A stretch of 64,000 bases of DNA from Stackebrandtia albiflava (GCF_007994225.1 NZ_VLLL01000011.1:1-64000), one strand, 5' to 3'. Shown: positions 50,925 to 60,447, numbered from the stretch's first letter. Notes: generated by a model not told the origin, from the letters alone. Program-made: numbers and translations.

Positions 50925-52127
50925 ATGGTCGGGATAAAAACCGCAACCGTCGAGGCGGCGGCACCACGGTCCACGCCGACACTCAACGGAGTGCTCCGCC
51001 TCGCCGGTTGGCTCGCCGTCACCGTCGTCGTCGTGGTGGGGCTGTGGCAGTTCGCCGGAATGGGGTGGATCAGCGCCCTACTGCTCGCCGTCTTCATCGC
51101 CTCGACACTGCTGTACTGGGGCTCCTACCTCACCAAGCGCATCGCGCGGGCGGTACTGGCCATCTTCATCGTCGCCAGCGGCGTCTTCTTCATGGTCAGA
51201 CTGCTACCGGGAAACCCGGTGGACGTGTACATCGCCAAACTCACCGCCGAGGGCGTCCCCTACGAGGACGCCGCCGCCCAGGCGGCCGCCTTCTACAGCT
51301 TCGACCCCGGCACCCCCATGTGGCAGCAGTACCTCGACTACCTGTGGGGCCTGGTCAACGGTGACTTCGGCACGACGCTCTCCCACATCCCCGTGCTGGA
51401 GAAGATCGGCCACCACCTGCCGTGGACCCTGTTCAGCGTGGGACTCGCCCTGATCATCTCGGTCGCGATCGGGCTGTTGCTCGGCATGGTGATGGCCTAC
51501 CGTCGCGGCGGCCTCATCGACCACTCGGTCTCGGCGATCGGGTCCACACTGCACGCGATACCCAACTACCTGCTGGCGTTGATCATCGTCGTCATCGGCG
51601 GTGTGCAACTGCGGCTGTTCTCGCTGTCGGACATCCGAGGCACCTACACCGCCGGGCAGGAGCCGGGGTTCAGCCTCGTCTTCCTCCAGGACGCGCTCTA
51701 CCACGCCAGCCTCCCGATACTCGCCTACGTTCTCACCACGGTCGGCACCTGGGCGCTGATCATGAAGGCGTCGACCACACAGGCGCTGGGGGAGGACTAC
51801 GTGATGGTCGCCCGCGCCCGGGGGCTCGGCGGCGGACGCATCGGCGCGATGTACGTGGGCCGCAACGCGGTCCTGCCGTTGGTCGCCCAGATCGCCACGC
51901 AGGCGGGCTTCGTGGTCGGCGGCGCGATCTTCGTGGAGATCATCTTCGCCTACAACGGCATCGGATACGCGCTCTACAACGCGCTCAACGACCGCGACTA
52001 CTCGCTGATCCAGGGCCTGTTGCTGATCATCACGATCACGGTCGTCTTCGCCAACCTGCTGGCCGACCTTAGTTACGGGCTGCTGGATCCGCGCATCCGC
52101 ACGTCCGGGAAAGAGGTGGATTCCTGA
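50925..52127 (+). CDS. Oligopeptide/dipeptide ABC importer permease 1 (DppB/OppB type)
   Basis: 400 aa. About eight hydrophobic helices; two extra N-terminal helices precede the usual first-gene segment (RAVLAIFIVASGVFFMVRLLPGNPVD). The EAA loop reads DYVMVARARGLGGGRIGAMYVGRN. Pairs with the next permease to form the channel. GGAGAGG precedes ATG 50925. First gene of a six-gene operon with overlapping or nearly overlapping ends. Confidence 0.93.
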   Translation: MVGIKTATVEAAAPRSTPTLNGVLRLAGWLAVTVVVVVGLWQFAGMGWISALLLAVFIASTLLYWGSYLTKRIARAVLAIFIVASGVFFMVRLLPGNPVDVYIAKLTAEGVPYEDAAAQAAAFYSFDPGTPMWQQYLDYLWGLVNGDFGTTLSHIPVLEKIGHHLPWTLFSVGLALIISVAIGLLLGMVMAYRRGGLIDHSVSAIGSTLHAIPNYLLALIIVVIGGVQLRLFSLSDIRGTYTAGQEPGFSLVFLQDALYHASLPILAYVLTTVGTWALIMKASTTQALGEDYVMVARARGLGGGRIGAMYVGRNAVLPLVAQIATQAGFVVGGAIFVEIIFAYNGIGYALYNALNDRDYSLIQGLLLIITITVVFANLLADLSYGLLDPRIRTSGKEVDS

Positions 52128-53002
52128 TGTCGGCACTCGCCCCCACCCCCGGAATCCCCCGCCACGGGTTGTTCTACCGGTTGACCCGCAACAAGGTCGG
52201 CGTGGCCGGATTCGTCATCGTCGGCCTGTTGCTCCTGATGACGGTGCTGGCGCCGTTGTTCCTGGACTCCACCATCCCCGGCGACGCCCAGGCCACCTGG
52301 CAGGCGCCCAGCGCCGACCACTGGCTCGGCACCGACAACGCCGGCAAGGACGTCCTCCACCAGACCCTGCTGGGCGGCGGCACCGTCATCTACGTCGGCC
52401 TGGGTGCCGCGGCGATCACGACGCTGATCGCGGTCGTGCTCGGCTCCCTCGCCGCGTACCTGCGGGGACCGATCGACTCCTTCCTGCTCCAGACCACCGA
52501 CATCGTCATGACGGTCCCGCAGATCGTGCTGCTGGCGGTGCTGGGGTCGTTCTTCCAACTGACCTCACCGACGGTGCTGGCGCTGCTCATCGGGTGCCTG
52601 TCCTGGCCGATCCTGATGCGGTCGATCCGGGCACAGGTGCTGTCGTTGAAGGAACGCGAGTTCGTCGAGGCCGCGAAGCTGCTCGACCTGGGGACCTCCC
52701 GCGTGGTGTTCGTGGAGATCGTGCCGAACATGGCCGGTTACATCCTGATCAACTTCATCATCGCCGTCACCAACGCGATCTACGCCCTGGTCGGCATGTA
52801 CGTGCTCGGTCTGGCGCCGTTGGCGGGCGCGAACTGGGGGATCATGATCCGCAAGGCGTGGACCTACGGCGCGATGTCCCTTCCGGAGGGCACGCTGTTC
52901 ATGATGGCGCCGGTCGCGATGATCGCGCTGCTCCAACTGGGGCTGATCATGCTGACCCGTTCGCTGGAGGAAGTCTTCAACCCGCGGTTGTCGGAAGGGT
53001 AG
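52127..53002 (+). CDS. Oligopeptide/dipeptide ABC importer permease 2 (DppC/OppC type)
   Basis: 291 aa. N-terminal segment NKVGVAGFVIVGLLLLM, then HWLGTDNAGKDVL (the OppC signature region), about six helices and an EAA loop EFVEAAKLLDLGTSRVVFVEI. Starts within the stop of the previous gene (TGATG). Confidence 0.93.
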   Translation: MSALAPTPGIPRHGLFYRLTRNKVGVAGFVIVGLLLLMTVLAPLFLDSTIPGDAQATWQAPSADHWLGTDNAGKDVLHQTLLGGGTVIYVGLGAAAITTLIAVVLGSLAAYLRGPIDSFLLQTTDIVMTVPQIVLLAVLGSFFQLTSPTVLALLIGCLSWPILMRSIRAQVLSLKEREFVEAAKLLDLGTSRVVFVEIVPNMAGYILINFIIAVTNAIYALVGMYVLGLAPLAGANWGIMIRKAWTYGAMSLPEGTLFMMAPVAMIALLQLGLIMLTRSLEEVFNPRLSEG

Positions 53003-53008
53003 CGAGCC

Positions 53009-54064
53009 ATGTCCACTCAGGAACCGATTCTGTCGGTACGCGATCTGGAGATCAGCTACCGCACCGGTGCGGGCCGGACCGTCGCGGCGGTGCGCGGCGT
53101 CGACTTCGACCTGTACCCGCAACAGTCCCTGGCGCTGGTCGGCGAGTCCGGCTGCGGCAAGACCACGCTCGGGCTGGGCCTGCTGAGGCTGCTGCCGAAA
53201 CTGGGCCGGGTCACCGGCGGTGAGATCGCCTACCGGGGAAGGGACGGCGCCACCCGCGACGTCCTCGCCATGCAGGGCCGGGAACTGCGGCAGTGGCGGT
53301 GGAGCGAGGTCGCCATGGTGTTCCAGGGCGCGATGAACGCATTCAACCCGGTGTTGAGGATCAGCGAGCACTTCGCCGACACGATCCGCGCCCACCGGGT
53401 CGACGGCCCCCGGCCGTCCCGCAAGGCCGTCCACGAACGGGCCGCCGCCGCGCTGGAGGCGGTCAGGCTGGAGCCGGCGCGGGTGCTGCCCTCGTACCCG
53501 CACGAGCTGTCCGGCGGAATGAAGCAGCGGGTGCTCATCGCCCTCGCGCTGCTGCTGGAACCGCAGATCCTGGTACTCGACGAGCCGACCACGGCCCTGG
53601 ACCTGCTCACCCAACGGTCCATAGTGAACATGCTGCACGAGCTGCGCGAGCGTTTCGGCTTCGCGATGATCTTCGTGTCGCACGACCTGCCGTTGGCCTC
53701 CGAACTCGCCGACCGGGTGGCGACCATGTACGCCGGCCGGATCATCGAGTCCGGGACCGTGCACGACGTGTTCACCACCCCCCGGCACCCGTATTCGGTG
53801 GGGCTCATCAAGGCCGTGCCGCCGGTGCGGGCCGGTGCGGCGGAACCCGCCTCGATCCCGGGTTCACCACCGGACCTGGCGCACCTGCCGCAGGGATGCA
53901 CCTTCCGTGCCCGGTGCCCGTACGCGATCGACGAATGCGCCGAGACCGACCCCGAGCTGCTTCCCGTGGAGTCGCGGCCCGACGGCCTGGTCTCCCACGA
54001 GGCCGCCTGCATCCGCTGGGAACACGTGAGTCTGCACGAACAGAAGGAGGTGGCGGGACGGTGA
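53009..54064 (+). CDS. Oligopeptide ABC importer ATPase 1 (DppD/OppD type)
   Basis: 351 aa. Walker A GESGCGKTT (45-53), signature LSGGMKQRV, Walker B ILVLDEPTTALD, H-loop FVSHD. The C-terminal GCTFRARCPYAIDEC segment is the oligopeptide-transporter-specific domain, which in some DppD/OppD proteins carries an iron-sulfur cluster bound by Cys. It starts 6 nt after the permease stop and overlaps the second ATPase by 4 nt. Confidence 0.94.
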   Translation: MSTQEPILSVRDLEISYRTGAGRTVAAVRGVDFDLYPQQSLALVGESGCGKTTLGLGLLRLLPKLGRVTGGEIAYRGRDGATRDVLAMQGRELRQWRWSEVAMVFQGAMNAFNPVLRISEHFADTIRAHRVDGPRPSRKAVHERAAAALEAVRLEPARVLPSYPHELSGGMKQRVLIALALLLEPQILVLDEPTTALDLLTQRSIVNMLHELRERFGFAMIFVSHDLPLASELADRVATMYAGRIIESGTVHDVFTTPRHPYSVGLIKAVPPVRAGAAEPASIPGSPPDLAHLPQGCTFRARCPYAIDECAETDPELLPVESRPDGLVSHEAACIRWEHVSLHEQKEVAGR

Positions 54065-55083
54065 CCGACCCCAAGAGCGATAAGGCGCCCCTGATGGCGC
54101 TGCGGAACGTCTCGCAGGTGTTCCACACCAAGCGGGGCGACGTGCCCGCCGTCCGCGACGTCACCCTGACCGTCGGCGCCGGAGACGTGCTGTGCCTGGT
54201 CGGGGAGTCCGGCTGCGGCAAGACCACCACCGCGCGGATGGCCGCCGGTCTCGCCCGGCCGACCTCCGGCAGCGTGGAGTTCGAGGGCGAGGACGTCGAC
54301 ACCATGGACTCCCGGCGGCGCCACGAGTTCCGGCGCGCCGTGCAGTTCGTGCACCAGGACCCGTACGCCTCACTGAACCCGATCCGTTCGATCTTCGGCA
54401 CCCTGTCGTCGCCGTTGCGCAGGCACGGGCTGGCGAAGAACCGCGCCGAGGCGTGGGAGCAGGCGAAGGCACTCCTGGAACGGGTCGACCTGACGCCGGC
54501 GGAGAACTTCCTGCCGAAGTACCCGCACCAACTGTCCGGCGGGCAGCGGCAGCGGGTCGCGGTGGCACGCTCACTGACGCTCAACCCGCGGCTCATGATC
54601 GCCGACGAGGCCACGTCGATGCTGGACGTGTCCATCCGGGTCGGTGTGCTGCGCACCCTGACGCGGCTGCGCACCGAGCTCGACGTCGGTTTCATCTTCA
54701 TCACCCACGATCTGGCCATCGCCCGCTACTTCGGGACCGGCGGCAAGATCGCCGTCATGTACCTGGGCCGGGTCGTCGAGTACGGCGACGCGCACGAGGT
54801 CATCGACAACCCGCAACACCCGTACACCAAGGCGTTGCTGGCCGCGGTCCCCGACATCGACCCCGACCAGCGGCACACCCACGACCCGGGTCTGCGCAGT
54901 GTGGACATTCCCAGTCTCACCGCGCTGCCGTCCGGCTGCTCCTTCCACCCCCGCTGCCCGCTGTACCGCGAGGGCGACTGTGACACGGTTCCGCCGCAGC
55001 TCGCGGAGGTGTCCCCGGGTAGGGAGGTCTCGTGCCACGTGGTGGCCGGGGACGCCGCCGAGCGGGACGGGGCGGCGCGATGA
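54061..55083 (+). CDS. Oligopeptide ABC importer ATPase 2 (DppF/OppF type)
   Basis: 340 aa. Walker A GESGCGKTT (48-56), signature LSGGQRQRVA, Walker B LMIADEATSMLD (DEA in place of the common DEP), H-loop FITHD. Shares the C-terminal Cys-containing domain (GCSFHPRCPLYREGDC). GTG 54061 overlaps the previous stop. Confidence 0.94.
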   Translation: MTDPKSDKAPLMALRNVSQVFHTKRGDVPAVRDVTLTVGAGDVLCLVGESGCGKTTTARMAAGLARPTSGSVEFEGEDVDTMDSRRRHEFRRAVQFVHQDPYASLNPIRSIFGTLSSPLRRHGLAKNRAEAWEQAKALLERVDLTPAENFLPKYPHQLSGGQRQRVAVARSLTLNPRLMIADEATSMLDVSIRVGVLRTLTRLRTELDVGFIFITHDLAIARYFGTGGKIAVMYLGRVVEYGDAHEVIDNPQHPYTKALLAAVPDIDPDQRHTHDPGLRSVDIPSLTALPSGCSFHPRCPLYREGDCDTVPPQLAEVSPGREVSCHVVAGDAAERDGAAR

Positions 55084-55328
55084 CCGTCCTGGTCCGCACC
55101 GCGATCCAGGTCTCCTCGCTGGTGATCGTCGGTTCGCTGCTGATGCTGTCGGCCACCGCGCCGGACTCCGCCGAACGGGTCGTCACCGTCGTCACGCTCG
55201 CGGCCGGCCTCGCCGTCGCGGCGACCACCATTGTCCTGTCCCGGTTCGGCCGACAGGCGCTCAACCTGATCCGGCCCGAACGCGAGGGCGATTCCGGCCG
55301 GACGGTGTCTCCTCAGGAGGATCAATGA
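55080..55328 (+). CDS. Small two-helix membrane protein inside the ABC operon
   Basis: 82 aa, two helices (about 11-27 and 34-54) and a charged tail. ATGA overlaps on both sides (dppF-like stop at 55081-55083 and the binding-protein start at 55325), so it is translated in step with the importer. Not a standard member of oligopeptide operons; it may be a small accessory subunit. Function unknown. Confidence 0.8.
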   Translation: MTVLVRTAIQVSSLVIVGSLLMLSATAPDSAERVVTVVTLAAGLAVAATTIVLSRFGRQALNLIRPEREGDSGRTVSPQEDQ

Positions 55329-57163
55329 AGAACCCAGATTTCGACATCTCCCGCCGACGGCTGTTCCAGATCGTCGGCCTGGGAGCCGTCGGAGCAGCCG
55401 GGCTGGGCACCGCCACCGCCTGTTCCCGCGCTGACGAGACGGTGCCCGAGGGGGAACGCGGCTCGTTCCACGGCGCCTACCCGTACGAGCAGCCGCCGGA
55501 CGGGCACTACAACATGTCCGGCGCACCGTATGCCCCCGTGCCCCGGTTCATGCTCGAAGGCCCCTACCGCGACCTGATCGTGCTCCCGTCGGCGTACTAC
55601 TACTGGAACGACAAGAAGTGGGAGTACATGCTGGCGGAGAGTTCCGCCCTTGACACCGAGGCGCAGACCTTCACCGTGACCGTGCGGGAGGGCCTGACCT
55701 GGAGCGACGGCGAGCCGTTGACCTCCAAGGACTACATGACCACCCACTGGCTGCAGTGGATCCAGCGGGCGGCGTCCTGGGCGTCGATCGCCAAGATCGA
55801 GGCCCCCGACGAGCGGACCTTCGTCGCGACCCTGGACTCCCCGTCGGCCGTCATCGAGCGGTACATCCTGCGCGGCAACATCATCGCCTCGCACGCCGCC
55901 GACGAGAGCGGCAAGACCTACGGCGACTTCGCCGAAGAGGCCGCCGCGCTGTTCGCCGACGGCAAGGACATGGACTCCGACGAGGGCAAGGCACTGGGCA
56001 CCTCGCTGCAGGAGTTCCGGCCGGTGGACCTGATCGTGTCCGGCCCGTTCACGATCGACCCCGACATGATCACCGACACCGAGATGACCCTGGTCCGCAA
56101 CGACAAGGGCTACGGTGCCGACGCGATCAAGTTCGACAAGATCGTCGTCTACAACGGTGAGACGCCCGCCGTCGACCCGCTGGTGCAGGACGGTTCCATC
56201 GACTACGCCACGCACGGCTTCTCGCCGAGCCAGGAACGGGCCTACCAGGACATGGGCCTGAAGATCCTGCGCCCGCCGAACTACTCCGGTCCCGGCCTGT
56301 TCATCAACTTCAAGGCACTGCCGGAGATGAAGGACGTGCGGGTCCGCCGCGCGATCGCCCACGCGATCAACCGGGACGACAACGGCACCGTCGCGTTGGC
56401 CGACTCGGGTGTCGCCGTGCAGTACATGGTGGGCTTCTCCGACATCCAGGTTCCCGACTGGCTGTCCCAGGAGGACATCGGCAAGCTCAACAAGTACGAG
56501 TACGACCAGGACAAGGCCGCCGAACTGCTGGAGGAGGCCGGCTGGACGAAGGAGGGCGACCAGTGGTTGAAGCCCGACGGAGAGCCCGCCGAGTACTCCA
56601 TCAAGTACCCCGGTGACTACGCCGACTGGGCGGCCTCCGGCGACAACGCCGCGGAGCAGTTGTCGGCGTTCGGGATCAAGCTGACCCCCAACCCGATGGA
56701 CTTCGAGCAGTACATCCAGGAGGTGGACCTGGGCGAGTTCGAGATCGCCATCCAGGTCTGGGGTTCCTCGCAGCACCCGCACCCGCACTTCGCGTTCGTG
56801 GCGGACCTGTTCACCCACAACACCCCGATCGCCCAGAACATCGGCGGCGACGGCATCGCGTTCGACCTCAACGTCGAGACCGAGGCGTTCGGCAAGCTCG
56901 ACCTGCAGGAGGTCGTCAACGCCGCCGGTTCCGGACTGGACGAGGCGGAGCAGAAGGCCAACGTGACCAAGGCCGCGGTGGCGTTCAACGAGCTGCTGCC
57001 GATCATCCCGATGTTCGAGCGGTACGGCAACAACCCGTGCAAGGAGGGCGGCCGGGTGAAGGCGTTCCCGGCCGAGGACGACCCGATCCTGGAGAACTCC
57101 GCATACGCCGACAACCCGATCATCCTGTTGATGATCACCGGAAAGCTGGAACCGGGCGCCTGA
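55325..57163 (+). CDS. Oligopeptide ABC importer substrate-binding lipoprotein (SBP family 5)
   Basis: 612 aa. N-terminus has a twin-arginine motif (SRRRLF, R10-R12) and lipobox TAC with C33, so it is a Tat-exported lipoprotein. The mature part is a family 5 (DppA/OppA) binding protein (LTWSDGEPLTSKDYMTTHW, VRRAIAHAINRDD, LLEEAGW, NPMDFEQYIQEV). Substrate may be a peptide, nickel chelate or sugar oligomer; it cannot be told here. It is the last gene of the operon; a strong terminator follows. Confidence 0.94.
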   Translation: MKNPDFDISRRRLFQIVGLGAVGAAGLGTATACSRADETVPEGERGSFHGAYPYEQPPDGHYNMSGAPYAPVPRFMLEGPYRDLIVLPSAYYYWNDKKWEYMLAESSALDTEAQTFTVTVREGLTWSDGEPLTSKDYMTTHWLQWIQRAASWASIAKIEAPDERTFVATLDSPSAVIERYILRGNIIASHAADESGKTYGDFAEEAAALFADGKDMDSDEGKALGTSLQEFRPVDLIVSGPFTIDPDMITDTEMTLVRNDKGYGADAIKFDKIVVYNGETPAVDPLVQDGSIDYATHGFSPSQERAYQDMGLKILRPPNYSGPGLFINFKALPEMKDVRVRRAIAHAINRDDNGTVALADSGVAVQYMVGFSDIQVPDWLSQEDIGKLNKYEYDQDKAAELLEEAGWTKEGDQWLKPDGEPAEYSIKYPGDYADWAASGDNAAEQLSAFGIKLTPNPMDFEQYIQEVDLGEFEIAIQVWGSSQHPHPHFAFVADLFTHNTPIAQNIGGDGIAFDLNVETEAFGKLDLQEVVNAAGSGLDEAEQKANVTKAAVAFNELLPIIPMFERYGNNPCKEGGRVKAFPAEDDPILENSAYADNPIILLMITGKLEPGA

Positions 57164-57178
57164 TCCGGATCCGTCGAT

Positions 57179-57210
57179 GCCCGGTGAGACGCGCCGCCGT
57201 CTCACCGGGC
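57179..57210 (+). terminator. Terminator of the ABC importer operon
   Basis: Perfect 13-bp stem (57179-57191 with 57198-57210) and 6-nt loop, 16 bp past the stop. Confidence 0.85.
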
Positions 57211-57253
57211 CCATTCGTTCCCGGGGGTCTCGCCGCCTTCCCCGCCGCCGGGC

Positions 57254-57838
57254 TCACCGCCAGACGGTGCCGCGCCGGTCGTACTCCATGAACTGTTCGA
57301 CCCGTGCGGCGGTCCTGGACAGGCCGAGCTCACGTTCCAGCAGGTAGAGCGGCAGGTCGAAGCCGGACAACGGGCCGCCGCCGGCGGTGATCACGTCCCC
57401 GGCGTCGACGATGCGGGCGTCGACGACCTCGGCGTAGGCGGCCAGATCGGGGAAGGCGGGGTGGTGGGTGGTGGCGGGCCGGCCCTCCAGCAGCCCGGCC
57501 GCGCCGAGGAGCACGGCCCCGGCGCACACGCCGGTCAGGATCGGCCGGGGTGCGGCGGGGTCACGGAACCGGGCGAGCCGCTCGATCAGTTCGCCGTCGG
57601 CGATGACCTCGTGGATCCAGCCACCGCTGACCAGCAGTACGTCGGCCTCGTCGGGAGACCACTCGGCCAGGCCGGTGACGCGGGTGTGGTCGGCACCGGT
57701 CACCTCGGTGGCGCCGTCGGCGGTCACCAGCCGGGCCGTGACCGGAGCGTCCAGCCGCGCGGCCACCTGGAACACGTGCAGGGCCATGATCGCATCCACT
57801 TCGGACACGCCGTCGTACATAAGGATCTCGACACGCAT
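57254..57838 (-). CDS. DJ-1/PfpI family protein
   Basis: 194 aa. Flavodoxin-like DJ-1/PfpI fold with VEILMYDGVSEVDAIM, LLVSGGWIH and the nucleophile elbow TGVCAGAVLLGAAGLLEG. Similar to cyclohexyl-isocyanide hydratase-like members. GGAGGAG lies upstream. Divergent from the GlxA-type regulator across a 93-bp spacer, and the two share the same fold, so they may be one regulated pair. Confidence 0.88.
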   Translation of the reverse strand: MRVEILMYDGVSEVDAIMALHVFQVAARLDAPVTARLVTADGATEVTGADHTRVTGLAEWSPDEADVLLVSGGWIHEVIADGELIERLARFRDPAAPRPILTGVCAGAVLLGAAGLLEGRPATTHHPAFPDLAAYAEVVDARIVDAGDVITAGGGPLSGFDLPLYLLERELGLSRTAARVEQFMEYDRRGTVWR

Positions 57839-57918
57839 CGGTGCACTCCTCCATCCTCGGGTGCTCCAGCGTCCCCCGGAACGGGGCCTCGCACGAGAGG
57901 GCTTCTCGACCGATTCCG

Positions 57919-57924
57919 TAAGAT
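57919..57924 (+). promoter_or_regulatory. Candidate leaderless -10 box (GlxA-type regulator)
   Basis: TAAGAT ends 7 nt before ATG 57932. Confidence 0.45.
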
Positions 57925-57931
57925 TCCCGCC

Positions 57932-58885
57932 ATGCACGAGGTCGCGGTTCTCGCTCTGGACGGTGTGGTGGCACTGGAGGTGGCCATGCCCGGCCAGATC
58001 CTGGGATCCGCGCAGTCGGCCGACGGCGCGCCGCTGTACCGGGTCCGGGTGTGCGGTCCCGGCGAGGGCGTGACGGCCTCCGCCGCGGGCAGTGGGCAGT
58101 TCCAGCTGCGGCCGCCACACCCCGTGACGGAACTGCTGACCGCGGACACGGTCGTCGTACCGGCGCACGAGACGGACGACCGGGTGCCCGAGACGGTCCT
58201 CGACCTGCTCCGGCGGGCGCACGCGTCCGGAGTCCGGCTGGCGTCGATCTGCACCGGCGCGGCGATCCTGGCGCAGACGGGACTGCTGGACGGCCGCCGC
58301 GCCACCACGCACTGGCGCCACGCCGACGCCCTCGCCCGTCGGTACCCGGCGGTGCGGTTCGACCCGGCGGCGATCTTCATCGACGACGGCGACATCCTCA
58401 CCGGCGCGGGAACCACCGCCGGAGTGGACCTGTGCCTGCACATGGTGCGGCGGGACTTCGGCGCCGCCGTCGCCGCCCAGACCGGGCGCAGGGTGGTCGC
58501 CGCCCCGTGGCGTGACGGCGGTCAGGCGCAGTTCGTCGCGCGCCAGGAGATCGGCGACGAGATCGGAGAGCTGTCGGGGACCATGCACTGGCTGCTGGAA
58601 CGGTTGGCGGAGCCGGTCACCCTGGACCGGATCGCCGCGCGGGCACGAGTGAGCACCCGCACCCTGAGCCGGCGGTTCCTGGCCCACACCGGGGTCACGC
58701 CCGTCCAATGGCTCATCGAGCAGCGCGTGTTCGCGGCAAGGGACATGTTGGAGTCCGGGGGGTCGGGCGTCGAGGAGATCGCGAGGGCCTGCGGCTTCGG
58801 AAGCGCCACCGCCCTGCGGCAACACTTCCGGCGGCGGCTCGGCACCACTCCGACGGCCTACCGGGCGCGGTTCCGCGCCGGCTGA
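57932..58885 (+). CDS. GlxA-family AraC-type transcriptional regulator
   Basis: 317 aa. An N-terminal DJ-1/PfpI-like domain (about 1-190; SICTGAAILAQTGLLDGRRATTHW carries the Cys) is fused to a C-terminal AraC helix-turn-helix pair (about 215-317; ARVSTRTLSRRFLAHTGVTPVQWL, ACGFGSATALRQHFRRR). GlxA-type regulators often control an adjacent DJ-1/PfpI gene, here the divergent gene. Leaderless start. Confidence 0.93.
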   Translation: MHEVAVLALDGVVALEVAMPGQILGSAQSADGAPLYRVRVCGPGEGVTASAAGSGQFQLRPPHPVTELLTADTVVVPAHETDDRVPETVLDLLRRAHASGVRLASICTGAAILAQTGLLDGRRATTHWRHADALARRYPAVRFDPAAIFIDDGDILTGAGTTAGVDLCLHMVRRDFGAAVAAQTGRRVVAAPWRDGGQAQFVARQEIGDEIGELSGTMHWLLERLAEPVTLDRIAARARVSTRTLSRRFLAHTGVTPVQWLIEQRVFAARDMLESGGSGVEEIARACGFGSATALRQHFRRRLGTTPTAYRARFRAG

Positions 58886-58893
58886 GCCGGCGC
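58875..58893. terminator. Bidirectional hairpin with a stop codon in its loop
   Basis: 8-bp stem (58875-58882 with 58886-58893); the TGA loop (58883-58885) is the stop codon of the GlxA-type gene. Convergent xseB ends at 58913. Confidence 0.6.
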
Positions 58894-58912
58894 CTCCGGG
58901 CGTGACGCGGGG

Positions 58913-59122
58913 TCAGTCGGGTTCGACCGGTTCGGGTTGCCGGACGGTGGCCAGCCGTTCCCGGGCACCGTCCAGCTTCGCCTGGCACAGGTCCGCGAGC
59001 CGTTCGCCCCGCTCCCACAGCGCCAGCGACTCCTCCAGGCTCGCGCCGCCCACCTCCAGCTTCTCCACGACCGCGACCAGCTCGGCGCGGGCCTGCTCGT
59101 AATCCAGCATCTCGTCCGACAT
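58913..59122 (-). CDS. xseB: Exodeoxyribonuclease VII small subunit
   Basis: 69 aa. Pattern DYEQARAELVAVVEKLEVGGASLEESLALWERGERLADLCQAKL is the XseB helical hairpin. ATG 59122 is chosen since AAGGAG lies 5 nt upstream; a GTG at 59128 would overlap that site. It begins 2 nt after the xseA stop, so both subunits are co-translated. Confidence 0.95.
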   Translation of the reverse strand: MSDEMLDYEQARAELVAVVEKLEVGGASLEESLALWERGERLADLCQAKLDGARERLATVRQPEPVEPD

Positions 59123-59124
59123 GC

Positions 59125-60366
59125 TCACTCCTTCACCGTTACCGTCAGTTCGCCTTCCGCGACGCGCAGCCGCAGGGCCTCGCCCGCCTCGACGTCATCC
59201 GCCGCGCGGACCACCGTCCCGTCGCCGCGCTGCGCGATGGCGTAACCGCGGTCGAGGGTCGCCTGCGGCGACAGGGCGCGCAGTTGGGAACGCAGGTGGC
59301 CGTTGTCGCGGTGCGCGGCCTCCAACCGGACCTCCAGTGACCGCCGGATACGGTCCCGCAGCGCCGCGATCTCGGCCCGCCGGTCGTCGATCATCCGGGA
59401 CGGCTGCGCCAGGCACGGCCGCGACCGGATCGCCGCCAGGCCCTGGTACTCGCGTTCCAGCTTGCCGTGCAACGCCGTCCGCAGCCGGTGCCGGGCCTGG
59501 GCGAGCCCCCGCTGTTCCTCGGTGAAGTCGGGGACGACGCGTTTGCCCGCGTCGGTGGGGGTGGAGCACCGCACGTCCGCCACGTAGTCCAACAACGGGG
59601 TGTCCGGTTCGTGGCCGATGGCGGAGACCACGGGCGTCCGGCACGCGAACACCGCGCGGCACAGCGTCTCGTCGGAGAACGGCAACAGGTCCTCGACGCT
59701 CCCGCCGCCGCGGGCCACGATGATGACGTCCACCGACTCGTCGGCGTCCAGTTCGGACAGGGCCTCCATCACGCGGGTCACGGCGGTGGCGCCCTGCACG
59801 GGCACCTCTCGGACCTCGAACCGTGCGGAGGGCAGCCGGGCGCGGGCGTTCTCCAGGACGTCGCGCATGGCGGCGGAGTTGCGGCCGGTGATGAGACCGA
59901 TCCGGTGGGGTAGGAACGGGAGCCTGCGTTTGCGTTCCCGCGCGAACAGCCCCTCACCGGCGAGTTGACGTTTCAACTGTTCGATCCTGGCGAGGAGTTC
60001 ACCCAGGCCGACCTGCCGGATCTGTGACGCCCGCAGCGAGAGGGTGCCGCGCCCGGCGTACCAGTCGGGTTTGGCCTGCACCACGACGCGAGCGCCCTCG
60101 CGCAGCGGCGGGTCGCACGCCTCCACCACGGCCCGGCCCGTGACCACCGAGACGCTGATCTCGGCGGCGGTGTCGCGCAGGGTCAGGAAGACCGTCGGCG
60201 CGCCCGGGCGGCGGCTGATCTGGGTGATCTGGCCTTCGGTCCACACCACGCCCAGCCGCGCGATCCAGTCGCCTATCTTCTGGCTGACCACCCGCACCGG
60301 CCACGGTTCGTCCGGGGTGCTTCGACCGGCGGGGGCCTCTCCGGCCGGGGCTTCTGGCTGGCTCAC
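59125..60366 (-). CDS. xseA: Exodeoxyribonuclease VII large subunit
   Basis: 413 aa. Degrades single-stranded DNA from both ends with XseB. An N-terminal OB fold (about 20-115; [26 protein letters not shown]) precedes the XseA core ([76 protein letters not shown]) and a coiled coil. GTG 60366 is the start, with TAGGCT 6 nt upstream. Divergent from ispH across 81 bp. Confidence 0.95.
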   Translation of the reverse strand: MSQPEAPAGEAPAGRSTPDEPWPVRVVSQKIGDWIARLGVVWTEGQITQISRRPGAPTVFLTLRDTAAEISVSVVTGRAVVEACDPPLREGARVVVQAKPDWYAGRGTLSLRASQIRQVGLGELLARIEQLKRQLAGEGLFARERKRRLPFLPHRIGLITGRNSAAMRDVLENARARLPSARFEVREVPVQGATAVTRVMEALSELDADESVDVIIVARGGGSVEDLLPFSDETLCRAVFACRTPVVSAIGHEPDTPLLDYVADVRCSTPTDAGKRVVPDFTEEQRGLAQARHRLRTALHGKLEREYQGLAAIRSRPCLAQPSRMIDDRRAEIAALRDRIRRSLEVRLEAAHRDNGHLRSQLRALSPQATLDRGYAIAQRGDGTVVRAADDVEAGEALRLRVAEGELTVTVKE

Positions 60367-60372
60367 CCGGCA

Positions 60373-60378
60373 AGCCTA
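60373..60378 (-). promoter_or_regulatory. Candidate leaderless -10 box (xseA)
   Basis: TAGGCT on the minus strand ends 6 nt before GTG 60366. Confidence 0.45.
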
Positions 60379-60434
60379 CGCAAGCCCGCCGGTGAGGGGC
60401 GTCACGGGCGCGTCGCCGTGCCCGGTGACGTCCG

Positions 60435-60440
60435 TACCAT
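60435..60440 (+). promoter_or_regulatory. Candidate leaderless -10 box (ispH)
   Basis: TACCAT ends 7 nt before ATG 60448. Confidence 0.45.
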
Positions 60441-60447
60441 GGAGCAC

